From: Smithellaceae bacterium | Lineage (GTDB): Bacteria; Desulfobacterota; Syntrophia; Syntrophales; Smithellaceae | Direction: 5' to 3' | Length of the DNA stretch: 64,000 nt | Assembly (NCBI GenBank): GCA_030690945.1 | Contig: JAUYFM010000033.1 | Location: 1 to 64,000 of the forward strand | Shown: piece after piece, positions 54,471 through 64,000 of the stretch | Position numbering within the stretch: position 1 is the first letter of the stretch | How the letters are laid out: each line of letters starts with the position of its first letter | The notes under the pieces: model-generated | What the model saw: the letters and a program-made list of their open reading frames with translations, nothing else | Databases searched by the model: none | Told to the model about the DNA's origin: nothing | Position numbers and translations under genes: made by a program

Positions 54471-55328
54471 ATGGCGCAAAAAAAAGACGCGCTGGGTAAA
54501 GGGCTTGGCGCTATTTTCTCGGATCTGCTCGACAGTGATACCGGTAAGAAAATAACCGCCAACAGCTGCGGAATTGAGGAGTTACGTCCGAATCAATACC
54601 AGCCCCGTAAGAATTTTAACGACGAAGAACAAAAGAAACTGGTCGCTTCCATCAAGCAAAGCGGCATCATTCAGCCGATTGTTGTCCGCAAGGCTGATTC
54701 CGGATATGAAATTATCGCCGGAGAAAGACGCTGGCGCGCCGCACAGGCGGCAGGCCTGAAGGATGTGCCAATTGTTATTCGGAAAGCTTCCGACAAAGAG
54801 GCCGCTGAATTATCCTTGATTGAAAATCTGCTGCGCGAAGAGCTCAATCCCCTGGAAGAAGCGGGCGCTTATGTGACGTTGATCGAAAAATTTAATCTGT
54901 CCCAGGAAGAAATATCCACCCGAGTCGGTAAAGACCGTTCGACAATCGCCAACACGGTCCGACTTTTAAAGCTGCCGGCCAAAGCCAAAACCGCCCTGAT
55001 GGAAAAAAAAATCACATCGGGACACGCGCGCAGCATTTTGGCGCTGACGTCACAAGAAGAACAAATGGCGGCCCTGGATATTATTTTGAAGCGGGGGCTC
55101 AACGTCCGGGAAACTGAAAAGTTAATTAATAAGTTAAAACAAAAACATGAGGAAAAAAAGATCGTTGTTAAAGATCGTTTTATGGCGGATCTGGAAAAGT
55201 CATTGACGACAAAATGTATGGCCCGGGTGCAACTTAAAGGTTCATCCAAAAAAGGCACAATTGAAATTACCTACACCTCCATGGATGAGTTGAACCGTCT
55301 GGCGCGTTACCTTCTGGATGAATTGTAA
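54471..55328 (+). CDS. parB: Chromosome partitioning protein ParB
   Basis: 285 residues. The N-terminal CTP-binding/ParB domain has the segments LRPNQYQPRKNF and IIAGERRWRAAQ. A helix-turn-helix with VGKDRSTIANTVRLL follows and a C-terminal dimer domain completes it. It binds parS sites. I did not find an obvious 16-base parS palindrome near the operon. Confidence 0.96.
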   Translation: MAQKKDALGKGLGAIFSDLLDSDTGKKITANSCGIEELRPNQYQPRKNFNDEEQKKLVASIKQSGIIQPIVVRKADSGYEIIAGERRWRAAQAAGLKDVPIVIRKASDKEAAELSLIENLLREELNPLEEAGAYVTLIEKFNLSQEEISTRVGKDRSTIANTVRLLKLPAKAKTALMEKKITSGHARSILALTSQEEQMAALDIILKRGLNVRETEKLINKLKQKHEEKKIVVKDRFMADLEKSLTTKCMARVQLKGSSKKGTIEITYTSMDELNRLARYLLDEL

Positions 55329-55400
55329 TCGATGAATTGTAATCAAGGTTATTAAAACTTATCAACAATTGTTGATAGCATTGTTTATAAAAGGTTTATA
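55329..55400 (+). promoter_or_regulatory. dnaA promoter region with DnaA-box-like sites
   Basis: A near-palindromic pair: TTATCAACA at 55359-55367 and TGTTGATAG at 55370-55378 (reverse strand CTATCAACA). Both are one or two bases from TTATCCACA. They probably allow DnaA autoregulation, and may be part of the origin. Confidence 0.55.
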
Positions 55401-56759
55401 ATGGAATCTGTTTGGGATAAAGCCACTAAAATCATTCAGGAAAAAGTATCAAAGCAGAATTTTGATACCTGGATAAAGCCTATCAAAATCGTGGTGATGG
55501 AAGATAAATGTGTCCAATTGGCCGTCCCCAATAAATTTTTTAAGGACTGGCTGATGGATAATTATTTATCCCTGATTAAAAACTCTCTGCACAGTGTAGT
55601 CGGTATCAGTGTTGATATTGATTTTATATTGAGTAAAGATAAGGAAAAAAAGCAGGAAGCTGCCATACTGCCTTTCGAGCAGGGCCAAAATCATCACGAG
55701 TCTGCTCCGGTTGCCAGGAATAAAAATATTTCCTTTTTAAACAGCAATTATACGTTCGACCGATTTGTGATCGGCCCATCCAACCAGTTTGCTCATGCCG
55801 CCTCCATCGCCGTGGCCAAGCAGCCGGCAAAAAATTATAACCCTCTTTTTATTTACGGCGGTTCAGGTTTAGGAAAAACTCATCTGCTCAATGCGATTGG
55901 TCTGATGACAAACGCATCTCATCCTGATTTAAATGTCATGTATGTCTCGGCGGAAGCCTTTATGAATGAAATGATTAATTCGATCCGTTATGATCGGATG
56001 CCAAAATTTCGTGAAAAATACCGTAATATCGGCTGTCTTTTAATTGACGATATTCAGTTTTTGGCGGGCAAGGACAGAACCCAGGAAGAATTTTTTCATA
56101 CATTCAATACTCTACACGATTCCGGTAAGCAAATTGTCGTCACCAGCGACAAATTTCCAAAAGACATCCCTAATTTAGAGGGAAGATTGCGATCCCGGTT
56201 TGAGTGGGGATTGATAGCCGATATTCAACTACCCGAAATAGAAACAAAAATTGCGATTATCGAAAAGAAAATGCAGGAAAGTAAACTTGAATTATCACCT
56301 GCCGTTGCTCATTATATCGCTTCCAATGTCGAGTCTAATATTAGAGAATTGGAAGGTTTTTTGATCCGCATTTCCGCCTATTCCTCTCTCACTAATAGAG
56401 AAATTGATTTGGATTTGGTGAAGGAGGTGCTGAAAAAACTGGTTAAACATAATAATAAAGAAGAAGTTAGTGTGGAAGAAATTATTAAAGTGGTCGCAGG
56501 TCGAATGAATATAAAAATTGCGGATATTAAAGCCCATAATAAAAATAAAAATCTCGTTTTAGCCAGGCAAATATCTATGTATCTCGCCAGGAAATTAACA
56601 AATTTCTCCTACCCGGATATTGGTCAAAAAATTGGCGGCCGTGATCATTCAACTGTGATTTACGCTAATAATAAAATTATAAACATAATAGACTCCGATT
56701 TAAATTTTAAAAAGATGGTTCAGGATATTGAAGACAGTGTTATCAATAAAACGTCGTAG
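55401..56759 (+). CDS. dnaA: Chromosomal replication initiator DnaA
   Basis: A 452-residue DnaA. Domain I is at 1-80 and a short linker follows. The AAA+ domain has Walker A GGSGLGKTHLL (about 152) and Walker B CLLIDDIQFL. The C-terminal DNA-binding domain carries GGRDHSTVIYA. The gene is more AT-rich than the dsr region upstream, as is usual near the origin. Confidence 0.98.
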   Translation: MESVWDKATKIIQEKVSKQNFDTWIKPIKIVVMEDKCVQLAVPNKFFKDWLMDNYLSLIKNSLHSVVGISVDIDFILSKDKEKKQEAAILPFEQGQNHHESAPVARNKNISFLNSNYTFDRFVIGPSNQFAHAASIAVAKQPAKNYNPLFIYGGSGLGKTHLLNAIGLMTNASHPDLNVMYVSAEAFMNEMINSIRYDRMPKFREKYRNIGCLLIDDIQFLAGKDRTQEEFFHTFNTLHDSGKQIVVTSDKFPKDIPNLEGRLRSRFEWGLIADIQLPEIETKIAIIEKKMQESKLELSPAVAHYIASNVESNIRELEGFLIRISAYSSLTNREIDLDLVKEVLKKLVKHNNKEEVSVEEIIKVVAGRMNIKIADIKAHNKNKNLVLARQISMYLARKLTNFSYPDIGQKIGGRDHSTVIYANNKIINIIDSDLNFKKMVQDIEDSVINKTS

Positions 56760-56913
56760 GGATTTAAACATTTCTTCCACAGGGTTTATAAGTAAAGAGG
56801 ATTGAAATAATACTAAAAAATATAGTAATCAACATATCCACAAGGCTTATTACTAATACTAATTATTTATATTAAAGAGAAAAAATAAAAAAGAAATAAT
56901 ATAATGGGAGGCG
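56760..56913 (+). other. Candidate replication origin (oriC) region between dnaA and dnaN
   Basis: 154 AT-rich bases with DnaA-box-like sites (ATATCCACA near 56837; TTCCACAGG near 56775) and a long A/T stretch (56870-56905) that could be the unwinding element. The dnaA-dnaN gap is a usual oriC location. Not every box is a perfect consensus. Confidence 0.55.
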
Positions 56914-56916
56914 ATG

Positions 56917-58029
56917 ATGGAATTTAAAATCAATAGAAATACCTTTTTGGATGGTATTCAAAAAACCTTAGGTATTGTCGAGAAAAAGACAACAACACCC
57001 ATTTTAAATAACGTGCTTTTAAAAACAGAGCACAACAAACTGAAAATTATTGCTACGGATCGTGAGATTAGCCTTATTTCTGATTATGACGCGGATATAG
57101 CGGAAAAAGGTGAAATTACACTGTCTGCTAAAAAACTTTACGAGATGGTCAGAGAAATTCAGGGAGATATTATTCATTTTACAAAAAGCGCTAATAATAT
57201 CGTCAAAGTGACGTGTCAAAGGGCTGTTTATAAAATACCAGGGCTTTCCGCGGATGATTTTCCCAGTGTTGCGGACAGCGAGAATGTACAGTTTTTTAAC
57301 ATTCCCGGATCAGCCATTAAGGATTTAATCAATAAAACATCTTTTGCGATGGCTTTTGATGAAAGTAGAAAGAATTTAAATGGTGTTTTACTGGAAACAA
57401 CTTCTGACGGAACGACTCATATCTGGCGGATGGTGGCAACGGACGGGCACAGGCTGGCGGTTGCCAAAACCAATACTGCGGAGCCCTGTCCCGAGATGAC
57501 CAAAGGGATTATCATTCCTCGTAAAGGATTAATGGAAATAAAAAAATTAACAGATGTTCATGAAAATGTCAGCGTCGGCATTCATAAGAATATGTTTGTG
57601 GTGAAAACAGAGAATACTGTTCTAAAAGTCAATCTGGTGGATGCTGATTATCCTGATTATAAAAGAGTAATCCCCGCAGAAAAAGGCGTGAGCGTGACCT
57701 TGGATAAAGAATTGTTTCTTCATGCTTTAAAAAGAATGAATGTTGTTTCTTCAGAACGTTACAGTGGTGTGATTATATCTTTTACATCCGGAAAAATGAC
57801 TCTTAATTCAACAAACTTGGATGTTGGTGAAGCGACAGAAGAAATCGACATTGGTTATACTGGGGAAGATATGGATGTTGGGTTCAATGTGAATTATGTT
57901 ATTGATGCCGTTTCAGTGATATCTATGGAAAATATTATCATGGAAGTAGGGGCTGGATTAAAACCAACCTTAATCAAACCGGCAGAAGGCGATAATTATT
58001 TATGTATTGTTATGCCGTTAAAAATATAA
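56917..58029 (+). CDS. dnaN: DNA polymerase III sliding clamp
   Basis: A 370-residue beta clamp starting MEFKINRNTFLDGIQKTLG, with the three-fold repeated clamp structure. The segment ATDGHRLAVAKT is in the middle domain, and it ends YLCIVMPLKI. Two ATG codons abut (56914 and 56917), and the GGGAGG spacing favours the second. Confidence 0.96.
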   Translation: MEFKINRNTFLDGIQKTLGIVEKKTTTPILNNVLLKTEHNKLKIIATDREISLISDYDADIAEKGEITLSAKKLYEMVREIQGDIIHFTKSANNIVKVTCQRAVYKIPGLSADDFPSVADSENVQFFNIPGSAIKDLINKTSFAMAFDESRKNLNGVLLETTSDGTTHIWRMVATDGHRLAVAKTNTAEPCPEMTKGIIIPRKGLMEIKKLTDVHENVSVGIHKNMFVVKTENTVLKVNLVDADYPDYKRVIPAEKGVSVTLDKELFLHALKRMNVVSSERYSGVIISFTSGKMTLNSTNLDVGEATEEIDIGYTGEDMDVGFNVNYVIDAVSVISMENIIMEVGAGLKPTLIKPAEGDNYLCIVMPLKI

Positions 58030-58071
58030 AAAATTTATTGGATGGAAAATTAGAAACAGGAATGGGGTTAA

Positions 58072-60498
<2,427 letters not shown>

Positions 60499-60526
60499 GA
60501 AGTTTTATAGAAAAATTTATTCAATA

Positions 60527-60612
60527 TGTCATTTCGAAGCGAAGCGAGAAATCTTAATAATTAAGACGAAACACAAGATATCTCATCCGCCGTCGGCGGA
60601 TTCGATATGACA
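60527..60612. repeat. TGTCAT-type inverted-end element, copy 2
   Basis: 86 bases with ends TGTCATTTCGAA and TTCGATATGACA. The core GAAGCGAAGCGAGAAATCTT is the reverse complement of the core at 24564. The centre differs. It sits in the gyrB-gyrA gap, upstream of the hairpin at 60622. Confidence 0.7.
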
Positions 60613-60621
60613 AATCATTTC

Positions 60622-60642
60622 AACCGGCCATTTTGGCCGGTT
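60622..60642 (+). other. Hairpin between gyrB and gyrA
   Basis: AACCGGCC-attt(t)-GGCCGGTT is a perfect 8-base stem about 30 bases before the gyrA start. The T tail is poor (TTGTG), so it is more likely to affect translation or transcript processing than to terminate fully. Confidence 0.55.
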
Positions 60643-60672
60643 TGTGTAACTCCAAGAGAGGAAGTATAAAAA

Positions 60673-63180
60673 ATGGAACGTGATATCCACCACAAGCAAA
60701 CCTTGGTGAATATAGAAGATGAAATGAAGAAATCCTACATGGATTACGCCATGAGCGTCATCATCGGCCGGGCACTCCCCGATGTGCGCGACGGCCTCAA
60801 ACCCGTGCATCGCCGCATTTTATATTCCATGTATGAAACAGGCTACCGCCACAATAAACCCTATAAAAAATGCGCCCGCATCGTCGGTGATATCATGGGT
60901 AAATATCATCCGCACGGCGATACGGCGATCTATGACACGCTGGTGCGTATGGCGCAGGATTTTTCTCTGCGCTACATGCTGGTGGATGGGCAGGGTAACT
61001 TCGGTTCGATTGACGGCGATCCTCCGGCCGCCATGCGTTATACGGAAAGCCGCCTGGCGCGCATTTCCGAAGAAGTGATGGCCGATCTGGAAAAAGACAC
61101 GGTCGATTACGTGCCCAACTATGATGAATCCCTGATGGAGCCGTCGCTTCTGGCGACGCGCCTTCCGCTCTTGCTGCTCAACGGGTCATCGGGTATCGCC
61201 GTCGGGATGGCGACCAATATTCCGCCGCACAATTTGACGGAAATAATCAATGGTACCATCGCACTCATCAACAATCCAAAAATGATTATTGAAGAACTGA
61301 TGAAGCATATTCACGGGCCGGATTTCCCGACCGCCGGATTCATCAATGGCCGTGAAGGCATTTTATCGGCATACAAAACAGGGCGCGGCGTTATCCGGCT
61401 GCGGGCGCGGGCGCTGATTGAAAAGAATGCCCGTAATGATAGGGAGAGCATCGTCGTTACGGAACTGCCCTATCAGGTCAACAAGGCCACCTTGATTGAA
61501 AAAATAGCCGAACTGGTGCGCGACAAGAAAGTTGGCGGTATATCGGATTTGCGTGATGAATCAGACCGCGAAGGCATCCGCGTGGTGATCGACCTCAAAC
61601 GTGACGAAAATTCCGCGATTATTCTCAATCAGCTCTATAAATACACGCAAATGGAAACATCGTTCGGCATCATTATGCTGGCGATCTCCGAAAACCGTCC
61701 GTATGTTTTCAATCTCAAAGAGGTGCTGGAGAAATTCGTTGCCTTCCGGCAGGAAATCGTCGTCCGCCGCACAAAGTTTGAACTGGCTCGCGCCAAAGAA
61801 CGGGCCCATATTTTAGAAGGCTATATCATTGCCTTAAACAACATTGATGAAATTATCAAAGTGATCAAGGCATCGAAAAACGCCAACGAAGCTGCGGTGG
61901 CGTTATGCGCGAAGTTCAGCCTGTCCGAGATTCAGGCCAAGGCCATTCTGGAGATGAGACTGCAACGCCTGACGGGGCTGGAAAGAGAAAAGATTGATGC
62001 GGAATATGTGGAAGTCACGGCATTAATTGCTCATCTGGCCGGTATCCTGGCCGATCCTCAGAAAGTTTTGCAGGTCATTATCCAAGAACTCACAGAAATC
62101 AGAGATAAGTACGGCGACGAGCGCCGGACGGAAATTGTTGCCAGCACCGAAGACATCAACATTGAAGACTTGATCGTCGAAGAAGACGTGGTGGTCACCA
62201 TATCTCATACCGGATACATTAAACGCAACGCGGTCAGTCTCTACAAGAGTCAGCACCGCGGCGGGCGCGGCAAGGTTGGTATGGGCACCAAGGAAGAAGA
62301 TTTTGTAGAAAAAATATTTATTGCTTCCACGCATCATTACCTCTTGGTCTTCACCAACATGGGAAAGGTGTATTGGTTAAAAGTATACCAGATTCCGCAG
62401 GCCGGCCGTGCCGCCAAAGGCAAGGCGATGGTCAATCTGGTTAATCTGGCCCCCGGCGAAAAGGTCACCGCGACATTGCCGGTGAAGGAATTTGTTGCCG
62501 ACAAATTTATCATTATGGTCACCAAAAAAGGCATCGTTAAAAAAACGGATCTGGCCGCTTATTCCAATCCGCGCGCCGGTGGCATCATTGCCATTTCCAT
62601 TGACGAGGGCGATGAGCTGGTGGATGTCCAGTTGACCATGGGCAATCAGGATGTGTTTTTAGGAACACGCTTAGGCATGGCGATTCGTTTCAACGAAGAC
62701 GACGTGCGGGATATGGGTCGAACCGCCCGTGGCGTACGCGGCATTAATCTGGATGAAGGCGACGACGTCATCGGCGTGGAAATTCCCGCGCAGGGCACGT
62801 TCATGCTGACCATATCGGAAAACGGTTATGGGAAATGCACGCCGATTGATGAATATCGGGTGCAGACCCGCGGCGGCAAAGGTACCATCAACCTGAAAAC
62901 GGTGGCCAAGATCGGCAATGTCTCCGGCGTCTTGCAGGTTCAGGGCGAAGAGAACATCATGCTTATCAGCAATGCCGGCAAGGTGATCCGGCTGAAGGTG
63001 CAGGAGGTCCCGATAAATCATCGTGTGACCCAGGGCGTCAAACTCATTGATCTGGAGCCGGAAGAAAAACTCGTCGGCGTCGCCCGCACAACGCAGGAAG
63101 CCGAAGGCCCGGATGACGGCGCAAACGGTGATGATGAGACGGATGTGACAACAGAAGAAAACGGCACACCGGAAGAATAG
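60673..63180 (+). CDS. gyrA: DNA gyrase subunit A
   Basis: 835 residues. The catalytic Tyr is in [10 protein letters not shown] (about 122), the winged helix and tower follow, and the C-terminal beta-pinwheel contains the GyrA box-like segment [12 protein letters not shown]. The acidic C-terminal tail ([16 protein letters not shown]) is common. It starts with an AGAGAGGAAG site. Confidence 0.98.
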   Translation: MERDIHHKQTLVNIEDEMKKSYMDYAMSVIIGRALPDVRDGLKPVHRRILYSMYETGYRHNKPYKKCARIVGDIMGKYHPHGDTAIYDTLVRMAQDFSLRYMLVDGQGNFGSIDGDPPAAMRYTESRLARISEEVMADLEKDTVDYVPNYDESLMEPSLLATRLPLLLLNGSSGIAVGMATNIPPHNLTEIINGTIALINNPKMIIEELMKHIHGPDFPTAGFINGREGILSAYKTGRGVIRLRARALIEKNARNDRESIVVTELPYQVNKATLIEKIAELVRDKKVGGISDLRDESDREGIRVVIDLKRDENSAIILNQLYKYTQMETSFGIIMLAISENRPYVFNLKEVLEKFVAFRQEIVVRRTKFELARAKERAHILEGYIIALNNIDEIIKVIKASKNANEAAVALCAKFSLSEIQAKAILEMRLQRLTGLEREKIDAEYVEVTALIAHLAGILADPQKVLQVIIQELTEIRDKYGDERRTEIVASTEDINIEDLIVEEDVVVTISHTGYIKRNAVSLYKSQHRGGRGKVGMGTKEEDFVEKIFIASTHHYLLVFTNMGKVYWLKVYQIPQAGRAAKGKAMVNLVNLAPGEKVTATLPVKEFVADKFIIMVTKKGIVKKTDLAAYSNPRAGGIIAISIDEGDELVDVQLTMGNQDVFLGTRLGMAIRFNEDDVRDMGRTARGVRGINLDEGDDVIGVEIPAQGTFMLTISENGYGKCTPIDEYRVQTRGGKGTINLKTVAKIGNVSGVLQVQGEENIMLISNAGKVIRLKVQEVPINHRVTQGVKLIDLEPEEKLVGVARTTQEAEGPDDGANGDDETDVTTEENGTPEE

Positions 63181-63187
63181 AAAATTT

Positions 63188-63254
63188 GTAGGGAATGGTC
63201 GCGACCACCCACGCGTGACCTTCAGGTTATGCGGGTGGCAAGACCGTTCCCTAC
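63188..63254. repeat. Interrupted copy of the GTAGGGAACGG palindrome
   Basis: Ends GTAGGGAAtGGTCGCGACC and GACCGTTCCCTAC match the 28-base palindrome at 49801. The centre (about 35 bases) has its own arms CCACCC/GGGTGG and the core GCGTGaCCTTCAGGtTATG, also seen at 12278. It is a composite, likely inserted, repeat. Confidence 0.75.
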
Positions 63255-63372
63255 AACTACGAAGGCTGTTCATTTGCCCGACAGGAAGTAAAAAAGTACC
63301 CTCAAAATCATAAAAAACGGACCCGGTATTTGCTGATAATAAACAGTAAAGGCTGCTCCGGACCAGCTTTTT

Positions 63373-63470
63373 GTTACACCCCTGGTCGCCGGTCCTTGCA
63401 ATTGTCCGGGCGGTAACACCGGCTTTCCCTGCTTGTTCATCTTGTAACATTCAGCTATACTTCCCACATG
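63373..63470 (+). repeat. 98-base direct repeat, left copy
   Basis: Nearly identical to 63901-63999: one indel and about eight substitutions over 98 bases. The two copies flank the rhodanese gene, about 530 bases apart. The sequence includes GGTCGCCGGTCCTTGCA and GTAACACCGGCTTTCC and can form GC-rich stems. Its meaning is unknown. Confidence 0.8.
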
Positions 63471-63523
63471 GAAAAATAAAAACTATTTGACAGTTGTTAC
63501 TGTATAAAAAACGGAGGGAGGAT

Positions 63524-63868
63524 ATGAAAAAAACATGGCTGTTCTTAATTATAATAATGATCACCGGTTTTGCATCAACTGTATCAGGTAATGGTAGGGC
63601 AATGCCTGTAATCATTGATGTTCGCACAAATATGGAGTATGCGATGGGACATCTGGAAGGTGCCATCAACATTCCCCATGATGAGATCGGGCGAAAAATC
63701 GGTTCTTTTGTCCAGGACAAGTCGCAGAAGATATACGTGTATTGTCGCACCGGGCGACGGTCGAAAATAGCCAAAGAATCACTCGAAAAACTCGGATATA
63801 ACAATGTAGTCGATCTGAGAACTCTCAAAGATGCAGCCAATAGTCTGAGTAGCAAGATTGTTCAATAA
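63524..63868 (+). CDS. Exported rhodanese-domain protein
   Basis: 114 residues: a Sec signal peptide (1-21, hydrophobic, cleavage near VSG-NG) and a single rhodanese domain with the active loop CRTGRRS. It probably handles sulfane sulfur or thiosulfate in the periplasm. The ATG has a GGAGGGAGG site. It lies between two copies of the direct repeat and outside the dsr island. Confidence 0.9.
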   Translation: MKKTWLFLIIIMITGFASTVSGNGRAMPVIIDVRTNMEYAMGHLEGAINIPHDEIGRKIGSFVQDKSQKIYVYCRTGRRSKIAKESLEKLGYNNVVDLRTLKDAANSLSSKIVQ

Positions 63869-63900
63869 ACTTTGAGGGATACCAACCGGTTGATTTCGTC

Positions 63901-63999
63901 GTTACACCCCCTGGTCGCCGGTCCTTGCAGTAGTCCGGGTGGTAACACCGGCTTTCCTTACTTGTTCATCTTGTAACATTCAGCTATACTTCCCTCATG
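63901..63999 (+). repeat. 98-base direct repeat, right copy
   Basis: The second copy of the repeat at 63373, ending at the window edge. The sequence beyond is not visible, so further copies may follow. Confidence 0.8.
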
Positions 64000-64000
64000 A

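Noticed and set aside
53613-55400. parS site for ParB.
   Set aside because: No 16-base palindrome like TGTTTCACGTGAAACA was seen around parAB or dnaA.
62671-63450. - strand frame of 259 codons over the gyrA end and the first direct repeat.
   Set aside because: It is antisense to gyrA for most of its length, and the repeat part is interrupted by a stop in the second copy.
63373-63470. Possible c-di-GMP or other known riboswitch in the direct repeat.
   Set aside because: I compared its stems with the GEMM core and other classes I know and found no match; the second copy is not placed before a gene in the window.

Overview
The window looks like chromosomal DNA of an anaerobic, dissimilatory sulfite-reducing bacterium of the Desulfobacterota, probably a Syntrophus/Syntrophobacter-like lineage. 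The support is a reductive-type dsr operon (dsrAB with dsrD, dsrN, dsrC and dsrMKJOP), a selenocysteine tRNA, many PAS-domain c-di-GMP proteins and the gatCAB genes. The taxon is an inference from gene content; no rRNA is present.

Positions 1-24.5 kb form a sulfur island. After the tail of an iron alcohol dehydrogenase come a YeiE-like LysR regulator, a divergent YeiH-family transporter, dsrA-dsrB-dsrD-dsrN-dsrC, a divergent dsrMK-like pair, the canonical dsrMK and dsrJOP, and a CoA-disulfide/persulfide reductase with a rhodanese domain. These run straight into acetate kinase, sulfoacetaldehyde acetyltransferase (Xsc), a short-chain dehydrogenase, a second ThDP enzyme, an MFS transporter and a zinc alcohol dehydrogenase, all on the + strand. 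The simplest reading is organosulfonate respiration. An imported C2 or C3 sulfonate is oxidised to sulfoacetaldehyde. Xsc splits it into sulfite and acetyl phosphate. AckA makes ATP from the acetyl phosphate, and DsrABC with DsrMKJOP respires the sulfite. An ungapped 66-base segment, about 80% identical, precedes both yeiH and dsrA, so one sulfite-responsive LysR regulator may control both transcripts.

Positions 24.5-40.3 kb are accessory and signalling genes: two related PAS-GGDEF diguanylate cyclases, a PAS-HD-GYP phosphodiesterase, a cyclic-nucleotide-gated K+ channel homologue, an outer-membrane protein, a VanZ-like protein, tRNA-Sec, an MFS transporter, an SH3 zinc-ribbon protein, a TPR lipoprotein with an SCP2 remnant behind it, a CDF transporter and a DUF4118-GAF protein.

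Positions 40.3-52.9 kb are housekeeping and mixed genes, mostly on the - strand: a HAD phosphatase, mtnA, gatB, gatA, gatC, a histone-deacetylase-like enzyme, a lipoprotein of the Ppx/GppA fold, a DUF4337 protein, a DegT aminotransferase, an iron alcohol dehydrogenase, a TrmJ-like methyltransferase and a CBM9-like protein.

Positions 52.9-64 kb are the replication-origin neighbourhood: rsmG, parA, parB, dnaA, dnaN, gyrB, gyrA, with DnaA-box-like sites around dnaA. The window ends with a small exported rhodanese flanked by a direct repeat of about 98 bases. Several families of short palindromic repeats are scattered through the window, and one lies inside the dsr operon.
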